Shown piece after piece: positions 42,459-48,736 of a stretch of 48,736 bases of DNA. This DNA is from Prado023 sp964638055 (GTDB lineage: Bacteria; Actinomycetota; Actinomycetes; S36-B12; CAIYMF01), in NCBI GenBank assembly GCA_964638055.1, contig CAZWXF010000008.1, forward strand, positions 1-48,736, read 5' to 3'. Numbering within the stretch: the stretch's first letter is position 1; the number at the start of each line of letters is the position of its first letter. The translations under genes and the position numbers were made by a program. The notes under the pieces were generated by a model. It was not told the origin of the DNA. It saw only the letters and a list, made by a program, of their open reading frames with translations, and did not search any database.

Positions 42459-42617
42459 GTGCTGGCGCTCTGCGGCGGGATGACTGCCTTCTTCCTCCTG
42501 GCCTTCTTCCTCAGCGGCATGTTGGGCGAAGGGAAGCGGGTCCAGAGGTTCATGCTCACGATGGCCGGCGTGTTCGGCCTGCTCAGCGCATTGCTCGTCG
42601 TGGCCGGAGCTGCCTGA
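42459..42617 (+). CDS. Two-helix membrane microprotein
   Basis: 52 residues: helix 1 (about 8-22: MTAFFLLAFFLSGML), a charged turn GEGKRVQR, and helix 2 (about 31-50: MLTMAGVFGLLSALLVVAG). A strong GAGGAGG lies 7 bases before the GTG, and the frame ends 14 bases before the dxr leader ORF. It is probably a real small membrane protein transcribed with dxr. Function unknown. Confidence 0.65.
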   Translation: MLALCGGMTAFFLLAFFLSGMLGEGKRVQRFMLTMAGVFGLLSALLVVAGAA

Positions 42618-42631
42618 GCGCAAGGAGGTCG

Positions 42632-42664
42632 ATGTCAGCGACATCGGCGATGATGTCCTCGTGA
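42632..42664 (+). CDS. Ten-codon leader ORF coupled to dxr
   Basis: ATG-led peptide MSATSAMMSS followed by TGA. AAGGAGG, the best ribosome-binding site in this stretch, sits three bases before it. The TGA overlaps the GTG of dxr as GTGA, while dxr has no ribosome-binding site of its own. This suggests dxr is translated by termination-reinitiation from the leader. It may alternatively reflect a mis-assigned dxr start, but no in-frame upstream start for dxr is better. Confidence 0.5.
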   Translation: MSATSAMMSS

Positions 42665-43863
42665 CCGTATCCAGGGATGTCGTGCTGCTGGGCAGCACCG
42701 GCTCGATCGGCACCCAGGCCCTCTCGGTCATCGAAGCCAACCGTTCGCGGTTCCGGGTGGTCGGGCTGGCTGCGGGGGGCGCCCGGCCGGGCCTCCTGGC
42801 CGACCAGGCCGTCCGCTTCGACGTCCCCGTCATCGGGCTGCCCACCGCTCAGGCAGCCGAGGAGTTCATGGGGGTCTGGTCGAAGCGCCACTCCGACCGA
42901 CGCGAGCCCGAGGTCGTCGTCGGCGAGGGCGCCGCCGCCGAGCTGGCCGGCATGCCCTGCGACGTCGTCCTCAACGGAATGACCGGTGCCGTCGGGCTTG
43001 AGCCGACCCTGGCCGCGCTGGCCTCGGGCGCGACCCTGGCCCTGGCCAACAAGGAGTCGCTCATCGTCGGCGGACCCCTCGTCCGGGCGGCGGCGCGGCC
43101 GGGCCAGATCGTCCCCGTCGACTCCGAGCACTCGGCGCTCGCCCAGTGCCTGGCGGCGGGGGACCGGTCGCAGGTGCGTCGCCTCGTGCTCACCGCAAGT
43201 GGCGGGCCGTTCCGGGGCCGTCGCCGGCTGGACCTGCAGGATGTGAGCCCCGAGGCGGCCATGGCCCATCCGACGTGGGACATGGGTCCGGTCATCACGA
43301 TCAACTCGGCGACCATGGTCAACAAGGGCCTGGAGGTGATCGAGGCCCACCTCCTGTTCGACGTGCCGCTGGCCGACATCGACGTGGTGGTCCACCCGCA
43401 GTCCGTGGTCCACTCGATGGTCGAGTTCGTGGACGGCTCCACGCTGGCGCAGGCCAGCCCGCCGGACATGCGCCTGCCGATCGCCCTGGGTCTGGCGTGG
43501 CCCGAGCGCCTTCCCGGGGCCGCGCCTCCCTGCGACTGGACGCGGGCGAGCACCTGGTCGTTCGAGCCGCTGGACGACGAGGCGTTCCCCGCTGTCGCCC
43601 TGGCCCGGGCCGCGGGTACCGCGGGCGGCACGGCACCGGCGGTCTACAACGCGGCCAACGAGGTGGCGGTGGCGCACTTCCGTGCCGGGCGCCTGTCCTT
43701 CCTGGGGATCGTCGACACGGTCGCGCGCGTCCTGGACGATCACGATCCCGTCGCGCCGGCAGACCTGACGCTGGCCGATGTCCGCGAGGCGGATGCCTGG
43801 GCCCGCGAGCGTGCCACTCGGGTCGTCCGCTCCGGCGCGGGGCTCGGGGCGGGGCGGCCATGA
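42661..43863 (+). CDS. dxr: 1-deoxy-D-xylulose 5-phosphate reductoisomerase
   Basis: 400 residues. It converts DXP to MEP with NADPH, the first committed step of the MEP isoprenoid pathway. Motifs: LLGSTGSIGTQAL (NADPH), ALANKESLIVGG, PVDSEHSA (metal Asp/Glu), TASGGPFRG, ATMVNKGLEVIEAH and HPQSVVHSMVEF. The GTG overlaps the stop of a 10-codon leader ORF. Its own stop overlaps the start of the M50 protease (ATGA). Confidence 0.96.
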   Translation: MTVSRDVVLLGSTGSIGTQALSVIEANRSRFRVVGLAAGGARPGLLADQAVRFDVPVIGLPTAQAAEEFMGVWSKRHSDRREPEVVVGEGAAAELAGMPCDVVLNGMTGAVGLEPTLAALASGATLALANKESLIVGGPLVRAAARPGQIVPVDSEHSALAQCLAAGDRSQVRRLVLTASGGPFRGRRRLDLQDVSPEAAMAHPTWDMGPVITINSATMVNKGLEVIEAHLLFDVPLADIDVVVHPQSVVHSMVEFVDGSTLAQASPPDMRLPIALGLAWPERLPGAAPPCDWTRASTWSFEPLDDEAFPAVALARAAGTAGGTAPAVYNAANEVAVAHFRAGRLSFLGIVDTVARVLDDHDPVAPADLTLADVREADAWARERATRVVRSGAGLGAGRP

Positions 43864-45218
43864 CCGAGGTGCTGCTCTTCGCGATCGGGGTCCTGCTGGC
43901 CGCTCTCGGGATCGCGCTGTCCATCGGGTTGCACGAGATGGGCCACATGATCCCGGCCAAGCGCTTCGGCGTTCGTGTGACGCAGTGGATGATCGGGTTC
44001 GGGCCGACGCTGTGGTCACGGCGTGGCCGTGAGACGGAGTACGGGGTCAAGGCCGTGCCGCTGGGGGGCTACATCCGCATGATCGGGATGTTCCCGCCAC
44101 CCTCGGATGCCCCGGAGGGCACCGCCGGGCGCGGAAGCACGGGTCGCTTCTCCCTCATGGCAGACCAGGCACGCGCGGCCGCGTGGGAAGAGGTCCCACC
44201 GGGCGACGAGCACCGCGTCTTCTACCGGCTCTCCGCCCGGCGCAAGGTCGTCGTGATGATGGGCGGCCCGACCGTCAACCTGCTGATCTCGGTCTTCGTG
44301 TTCTCCGTCCTGCTCATGGGGATCGGCCGTCCCACCGCCAGCACGACCGTCTCGATGGTGGTCCCGTGCATCCCCCCGGCGATCGCCTCGCAGGAGGCTG
44401 CCACCCGGGCCGTCTCGGTCGGGCAGTCGACGGCCTCGGCCTGCACTCCTCAGGACAACGCCTCTCCGGCCTCGCAGGCGGGGATCAGGCCCGGCGACCG
44501 GGTCGTCTCGGCCGACGGACATCAGGTGACCCAGTGGAGCGACGTGACCGAGCGCACACGGGCCCGCCCGGGGGAGCAGGTCGTCCTCGTCCTGGACGAC
44601 GGGCAGGGTCCGCGGTCGGTCACCGTGCAGATCGCGGAGGCCTGGCGACCGGTCGTGGACGTCGACGGCATGGTGACCCAGCAGATCGCGAGATCGGGAT
44701 ACATCGGGATCATCCCCGGCACGATCTACGTACGCCAGCCGCCCTCGGATGTCGTGGCGACGATGTGGATGCTGACCGAGCGAAGCGCTCGGGCCATCCT
44801 CACGTTGCCGGCCCGGGTGGTGGAGCTGGCCCAGGACATGGCCGCGGGCGAGCCGCGGAATCCGGACAGCCCCGTCAGCGTGGTGGGGATCGGGCGCATC
44901 TCCGGCGAGATCGCGGCTGCCGAGGATCCCGTCATGTCCAAGGTCGTCACCCTGCTCGCCCTGCTCGGGAGCCTCAACCTGTTCCTCTTCCTGTTCAACC
45001 TCCTGCCGATCCTGCCGCTGGACGGCGGTCACGTGGCCGGGGCGCTCTTCGAAGGCTCGCGGCGGCACCTCGCCCGGTGGCGCGGCCGCCATGATCCGGG
45101 GCCGGCAGACGTCTCGCGTGCCATGCCACTGGCGTACGGCGTCGCCCTGGTCCTGGTGGCACTGTCGAGCGTCGTGATCCTGGCCGATGTGGTGAATCCG
45201 CTCTCGATCAATGGCTGA
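43860..45218 (+). CDS. Site-2 protease, RseP/Rip1-like (M50)
   Basis: 452 residues. HEMGH (His25, Glu26, His29) in the first helix binds zinc, and LPILPLDGGH in the late membrane region completes the active site. A PDZ domain lies at about 195-285 (AGIRPGDRVVSADGHQV). In mycobacteria the dxr-linked homologue Rip1 cuts anti-sigma factors in the membrane. The start overlaps dxr by four bases, the stop overlaps the next gene by eight. The C-terminal part is predicted to have three further helices. Confidence 0.92.
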   Translation: MTEVLLFAIGVLLAALGIALSIGLHEMGHMIPAKRFGVRVTQWMIGFGPTLWSRRGRETEYGVKAVPLGGYIRMIGMFPPPSDAPEGTAGRGSTGRFSLMADQARAAAWEEVPPGDEHRVFYRLSARRKVVVMMGGPTVNLLISVFVFSVLLMGIGRPTASTTVSMVVPCIPPAIASQEAATRAVSVGQSTASACTPQDNASPASQAGIRPGDRVVSADGHQVTQWSDVTERTRARPGEQVVLVLDDGQGPRSVTVQIAEAWRPVVDVDGMVTQQIARSGYIGIIPGTIYVRQPPSDVVATMWMLTERSARAILTLPARVVELAQDMAAGEPRNPDSPVSVVGIGRISGEIAAAEDPVMSKVVTLLALLGSLNLFLFLFNLLPILPLDGGHVAGALFEGSRRHLARWRGRHDPGPADVSRAMPLAYGVALVLVALSSVVILADVVNPLSING

Positions 45219-46002
45219 CCCGGGCCGGCTTGTCCGTGCCGTGGCGATGGGGCTCGCCGCCGGAGTGCTCGCCGGGATGTTCGGCGTCGGTGGCGGCATC
45301 GTCATGGTGCCGCTGCTGGTCGCCTGGTTCGCGTTGGACCAGCGCCGTGCCAGCGCCACGAGCCTGCTGGCCATCGTCCCCATCGGGATCGCCTCGGCCT
45401 GGGGCTACGCGATCAACGGCAACGTCGCGTGGGCGGACGCCGCCCTCCTAGCACTCGGATCGGTCGCCGGCGGCCAGCTCGGCTCCTGGCTGCTGCCACG
45501 CACGCCGATCCGCAGGCTCCAGCTGTGGTTCGGGATCCTCAGCATTGTCACGGCGGTCCGACTCGTCCTGGAGGAGTCAGGGGGCGCCGCCGCGGCGGGT
45601 CATGTCGGGACCAGCCCCACTGAGGCCGCGCTCCTGGTGATCGTCGGACTGGCCGGTGGGGTCCTGGCGGGGCTCCTGGGGGTCGGCGGCGGCGTGATCA
45701 TGGTCCCGGCGCTGGTCATCCTCGTGGGCGCCGATGCCGACGTGGCCCGCGGGACCAGCCTGGCCGTCCTCGTGGTCACGGCCCTCACGGCGACGATCGC
45801 CAACGTCTCCCGCGGCATGGTGGAGGTCCGGACCAGCCTCATGGCCGGCGCCGCGGGGATCCCAGGGGGCCTGGCCGGGGCGTGGCTGGGCCAGCTGGTG
45901 GGTGGGCGGGTCTCGCTGACCCTCTTCGCGGCGCTGCTTGTCTGGTCGGGCCTGCGGATGATCCGCCGCCCGCGGGCAGACCCGCCCGTCGCTGTCACCT
46001 GA
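45211..46002 (+). CDS. TauE/SafE-family sulfite/anion exporter
   Basis: 263 residues with about eight membrane helices in two similar halves: GMFGVGGGIVMVPLL near residue 21 and GLLGVGGGVIMVPAL near residue 152. This inverted or tandem GVGGG pattern is typical of TauE/SafE transporters for sulfite or small organosulfur anions. The substrate is not determined. It starts inside the M50 gene, which makes it co-translated. A permease between the M50 protease and ispG is not the standard order. Confidence 0.85.
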   Translation: MADPGRLVRAVAMGLAAGVLAGMFGVGGGIVMVPLLVAWFALDQRRASATSLLAIVPIGIASAWGYAINGNVAWADAALLALGSVAGGQLGSWLLPRTPIRRLQLWFGILSIVTAVRLVLEESGGAAAAGHVGTSPTEAALLVIVGLAGGVLAGLLGVGGGVIMVPALVILVGADADVARGTSLAVLVVTALTATIANVSRGMVEVRTSLMAGAAGIPGGLAGAWLGQLVGGRVSLTLFAALLVWSGLRMIRRPRADPPVAVT

Positions 46003-46106
46003 CCGGGCGGGAGCTGCGGGCGCCAGTACGCGGTGGTCCGGGGGGGCAGGCGCGCCCAGATCGGCCCGCGGCTCCTGAGCCGACCACGTCCGGGCCGGTT
46101 CGCGGG

Positions 46107-46112
46107 GATACT
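46107..46112 (+). promoter_or_regulatory. Predicted -10 box, leaderless ispG promoter
   Basis: GATACT followed by TGGGAC and the ATG at 46119. It would give ispG and the downstream GTPase gene their own transcript. Confidence 0.45.
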
Positions 46113-46118
46113 TGGGAC

Positions 46119-47285
46119 ATGACTGTGAACCTCGGGATGCCCATCCCACCCCCTCCGGTGCTCGCCCCGCGCCGGCCCACCCGGCAGATCGTCCTGAAGC
46201 ATCGCAAGCACCCCGTCGCAGTCGGTGGCGACGCCCCCGTGAGCGTCCAGTCGATGGCCACGACGCTGACCGCCGACGTGAACGCGACCCTGCAGCAGAT
46301 CGCCGAGCTGACCGCCTCTGGGTGTCAGGTCGTGCGTGTCGCGGTGCCCAGCCAGGACGATGCCGAGGCCCTGGCGCCGATCGCGCGCAAGTCCGACATA
46401 CCGGTCATCGCAGACATCCACTTCCAGCCCAAGTACGTGTTCGCCGCCATCGAGGCCGGCTGCGCGGGCGTGCGGGTCAACCCGGGGAACATCAAGCAGT
46501 TCGACGACAAGGTGCGCGAGATCGCCGCTGCGGCCCGTGACCACGGCACGCCCATCCGGATCGGGGTGAATGCCGGCTCGTTGGACCCCCGCCTGCTCAA
46601 GAAGCACGGCAAGGCGACTCCGGAGGCCCTGGTCGAGTCCGCCCTCTGGGAGGCGGGACTGTTCGAGGAGCACGGCTTCCGCGACATCAAGATCTCGGTC
46701 AAGCACCATGATCCGGTCGTCATGGTCCGGGCCTACGAGATGCTCTCGGAGGCCTGCGACTACCCGCTGCACCTGGGCGTCACCGAGGCGGGGCCGGCCT
46801 TCCAGGGCACCATCAAGAGCGCCGTGGCATTCGGGGCGCTGCTGAGCAGGGGGATCGGCGACACCATCCGGGTCTCCCTGTCCGCGCCGCCGGTGGAGGA
46901 GGTGAAGGTCGGCATCCAGATCCTGGAGAGCCTCAACCTGCGCCAGCGCGGCCTGGAGATCGTCTCGTGCCCCTCGTGCGGGCGAGCCCAGGTCGACGTC
47001 TACACGCTCGCCGAGGAGGTGACGGCCGGGCTCGAGGGCCTCACCGTGCCCCTGCGGGTGGCGGTCATGGGCTGCGTGGTGAACGGACCGGGCGAGGCTC
47101 GGGAGGCTGATCTGGGCGTCGCCAGCGGGAACGGCAAGGGCCAGATCTTCGTCAAGGGGACCGTCATCAAGACCGTCCCCGAGGCACGGATCGTCGAGAC
47201 CCTGATCGAGGAGGCCATGCGCCTGGCCGACCAGATGGAGAGCGTCGAGGCGCAGGGCGGCAGCCCGGTCGTCTCGGTCGGCTGA
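46119..47285 (+). CDS. ispG: 4-hydroxy-3-methylbut-2-en-1-yl diphosphate synthase
   Basis: 388 residues. It reduces MEcPP to HMBPP with a 4Fe-4S cluster in the MEP pathway, as dxr does upstream. Motifs: SVQSMATTLTADV, IADIHFQPKY, VRVNPGNIK, and the cluster ligands in SCPSCGRAQ and MGCVVNGPGEA. The ATG at 46119 has no ribosome-binding site but a GATACT box six bases upstream. The stop overlaps the next start by one base (TGATG). Confidence 0.96.
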   Translation: MTVNLGMPIPPPPVLAPRRPTRQIVLKHRKHPVAVGGDAPVSVQSMATTLTADVNATLQQIAELTASGCQVVRVAVPSQDDAEALAPIARKSDIPVIADIHFQPKYVFAAIEAGCAGVRVNPGNIKQFDDKVREIAAAARDHGTPIRIGVNAGSLDPRLLKKHGKATPEALVESALWEAGLFEEHGFRDIKISVKHHDPVVMVRAYEMLSEACDYPLHLGVTEAGPAFQGTIKSAVAFGALLSRGIGDTIRVSLSAPPVEEVKVGIQILESLNLRQRGLEIVSCPSCGRAQVDVYTLAEEVTAGLEGLTVPLRVAVMGCVVNGPGEAREADLGVASGNGKGQIFVKGTVIKTVPEARIVETLIEEAMRLADQMESVEAQGGSPVVSVG

Positions 47286-48529
47286 TGGCAGGCGGCCAGC
47301 CCGCTGGCGCGGCGGGGGAGCGCGAGGGGACGGTGCCCGATCATCACGCCGCCGGCGCGCCAGGCGCCCGTCCGGGCGGCAAGGTCCCGGAGTGGTCGCA
47401 GGAGGCCTTCGAGGAGGCCTTCGCCGAGGCCGACCTGGCCGTCGGACGCTTCAACCTTGCCGTGTTCGGCAAGACCGGCGTCGGCAAGTCCACCCTCGTC
47501 AACGCGATCTTCGGCGAGGCTGTGGCGGCGACCGGGATCGGCCGCCCCGTGACGCACGGCAGCCATCTCTACGTGCACCGCTCCGGCAAGCTCGGCATCT
47601 ACGACACGCAGGGCCTGGAGGTCGGACGGGACACCGAGCGCATCGTCGACGACCTGCGAGCGTTCCTGGAGCACTCGGCCGCGCTGCCCGTGGCCGATCA
47701 GGTCCATCTCGCGTGGTACGCGATCCGCGGCACCGACCGGCGCTTCGAGCCGGCAGAGGCCACCTTCGTCAGGGCGCTGGCCGAGCTCGGACTCCCGGTC
47801 GTCCTGGTCGTCACCCAGGTCCCGGCACGACGGGACGCCGCCGGCGTCCTGCACGTCGCACCGGACATCCTGGAGCTGTCCCGTCAGATCGAGCAGATGC
47901 GCCTGCCCGTGCACGAGGGCCGTGCGGTGCTGGTCAACGCCGTGGCGGACCCCTTCATCGGCGCGGAGGAGCACGGACTGCTCGGCCTGCTCGATGCCAC
48001 CTTTCGCCTCGCTCCGGATCAGGCCACCGAGGCCCTTGTCGCCGCCCAGAAGATCGACCCGGCTCGCAAGGCTGCGGCAGCTCGTCGGGCGATAGCCAGC
48101 GCGACGGCCAGCGCCACGGCGGCCGGAGCCACCCCGATCCCGTTCGCGGACGCCGCGATCCTGGTGCCGATCCAGATCGGGATGATGGCCAGGATCGCCA
48201 CGATCTACGACATCCCGATGCAGCGGGCCACCGTCGCCAGCCTCGCCACGACCACCGTCACCACCCAGGCGGGCCGTTTCGCCGCGACCGGGCTGCTCAA
48301 GCTGATCCCCGGCATCGGGACCGTCACGGGCGGGGTGATCACCGGGGGCGTGGCCGGGTCCATCACCTATGCCGCCGGCGAGGCCTGGCTCACCGTGTGC
48401 AAGGGCATGGCCGAGGGCCGCTACGAGTCGGTCTCGGGGACGCTGGACTCGCGGGCGATCCAGAAGGTGTTCACGGAGGAGTTCGCCGCGGCGTTCCGCT
48501 CGCGGGTGCGGCTCCGGCGGGACAAGTAG
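47285..48529 (+). CDS. Era/YcjF-like GTPase with C-terminal DUF697 membrane region
   Basis: 414 residues. After a disordered ~35-residue start comes a GTPase domain (about 55-225): Walker A FGKTGVGKST (62-70), THGSHLYV in the switch I area, and DTQGLE as G3. The usual NKxD base-recognition motif is replaced by a TQVPAR-type sequence. The C-terminal ~150 residues (AAGATPIPFADAAILVPIQIG, then GIGTVTGGVITGGVAGSITY) resemble DUF697, thought to associate with membranes. Function unknown; coupling to ispG by TGATG is striking but its meaning is unclear. Confidence 0.82.
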   Translation: MAGGQPAGAAGEREGTVPDHHAAGAPGARPGGKVPEWSQEAFEEAFAEADLAVGRFNLAVFGKTGVGKSTLVNAIFGEAVAATGIGRPVTHGSHLYVHRSGKLGIYDTQGLEVGRDTERIVDDLRAFLEHSAALPVADQVHLAWYAIRGTDRRFEPAEATFVRALAELGLPVVLVVTQVPARRDAAGVLHVAPDILELSRQIEQMRLPVHEGRAVLVNAVADPFIGAEEHGLLGLLDATFRLAPDQATEALVAAQKIDPARKAAAARRAIASATASATAAGATPIPFADAAILVPIQIGMMARIATIYDIPMQRATVASLATTTVTTQAGRFAATGLLKLIPGIGTVTGGVITGGVAGSITYAAGEAWLTVCKGMAEGRYESVSGTLDSRAIQKVFTEEFAAAFRSRVRLRRDK

Positions 48530-48544
48530 CCCGAGCCACATCGC

Positions 48545-48736
48545 TGGTCGAGCCCCCGCCGGTCGAGCGTGCCGATACCAAGGTCGTCGCCGGTCGAGCC
48601 AGTCGAGACCCGGTGGTCGTCGGTCGAGCCAGTCGAGACCCGGTGGTCGTCGGTCGAGCCAGTCGAGACCCCGGTCGTCGTCGGTCGAGCCAGTCGAGAC
48701 CCCGGTGGTCGTCGGTCGAGCTCGTCGAGACCCGGT
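48545..48736 (+). repeat. Tandem array of the dispersed repeat, 30-31-bp period
   Basis: Cores CGGTCGAGC lie at about 48591, 48621, 48651, 48682 and 48713, with GACCC(C)GGTGGTCGT between them. A degenerate unit precedes them at 48558. The array runs off the window's end. It has no unique spacers, so it is a tandem repeat and not a CRISPR array. Confidence 0.88.

Noticed and set aside
48545..48736. CRISPR-like array at the window end
   Set aside because: Units of 30-31 bp repeat head to tail without unique spacers, the core is the dispersed repeat found elsewhere, and no cas gene is present.

Overview
The window is very GC-rich DNA with the dense, overlapping gene layout of an actinobacterium (Actinomycetota). 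The block M23 peptidase / rpsB-tsf-pyrH-frr-cdsA-rlmN, followed further on by dxr-M50 protease-ispG, is the familiar actinobacterial arrangement. Many starts are GTG, and many genes lack a Shine-Dalgarno site but have a TAnnnT-type -10 box 6-7 bases before the start codon, as in leaderless actinobacterial transcripts. Clusters of a GGTCGAGCC(T/A)GTCGAGACC-type dispersed repeat and two 100-N scaffold gaps show that this is a draft assembly. A Micrococcales- or Propionibacteriales-like host is my inference; the window has no rRNA to prove it.

Layout. 1-5460: repeats, a lipoprotein/membrane-protein pair, a fragment of a haem-peroxidase gene beside a repeat cluster, then the divergent pair sppA / SGNH hydrolase. 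5460-9000: scaffold gap, a DUF4032 protein and a secreted metallopeptidase with two peptidoglycan-binding domains separated by a histone-H1-like Lys/Ala tract. 9050-12810: two cyclic-di-GMP enzymes (a membrane GGDEF-EAL protein and a triple-PAS diguanylate cyclase). 12955-15642: pxpA and a fused pxpBC (5-oxoprolinase). 15620-18116: a SHOCT membrane protein, a small GNAT, and an SPFH protein coupled to an unknown membrane protein, followed by a decayed copy of the latter's 3' end. 18599-20246: M48 peptidase, the second gap, and an anchored Ser/Gly/Asp-rich protein.

20404-26352 is the most system-like region. It is one tightly overlapping operon encoding an anchored Pro/Ala-rich protein, ApbE flavin transferase, a ferric-reductase-like cytochrome membrane protein, a NuoF-like flavin/Fe-S protein and a small ferredoxin, followed by an OmpR-type regulator and a histidine kinase. 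It reads as a regulated electron-transfer chain from NAD(P)H or ferredoxin across the membrane, but the usual FMN_bind acceptor for ApbE is not visible.

26300-33533 holds translation and lipid housekeeping genes (M23 peptidase, rpsB, tsf, pyrH, frr, cdsA, rlmN, an acyl-CoA thioesterase). 33623-42617 is a metabolic and envelope stretch (putA, D-lactate dehydrogenase, Ser/Thr kinase, a secreted TIM-barrel-like protein, a zinc-ribbon microprotein, a YhhN protein, a two-helix membrane microprotein). 42632-48529 is an MEP-isoprenoid block: a 10-codon leader ORF coupled to dxr, an M50 site-2 protease, a TauE/SafE permease, ispG and a DUF697 GTPase. It ends in a 30-31-bp tandem form of the dispersed repeat.
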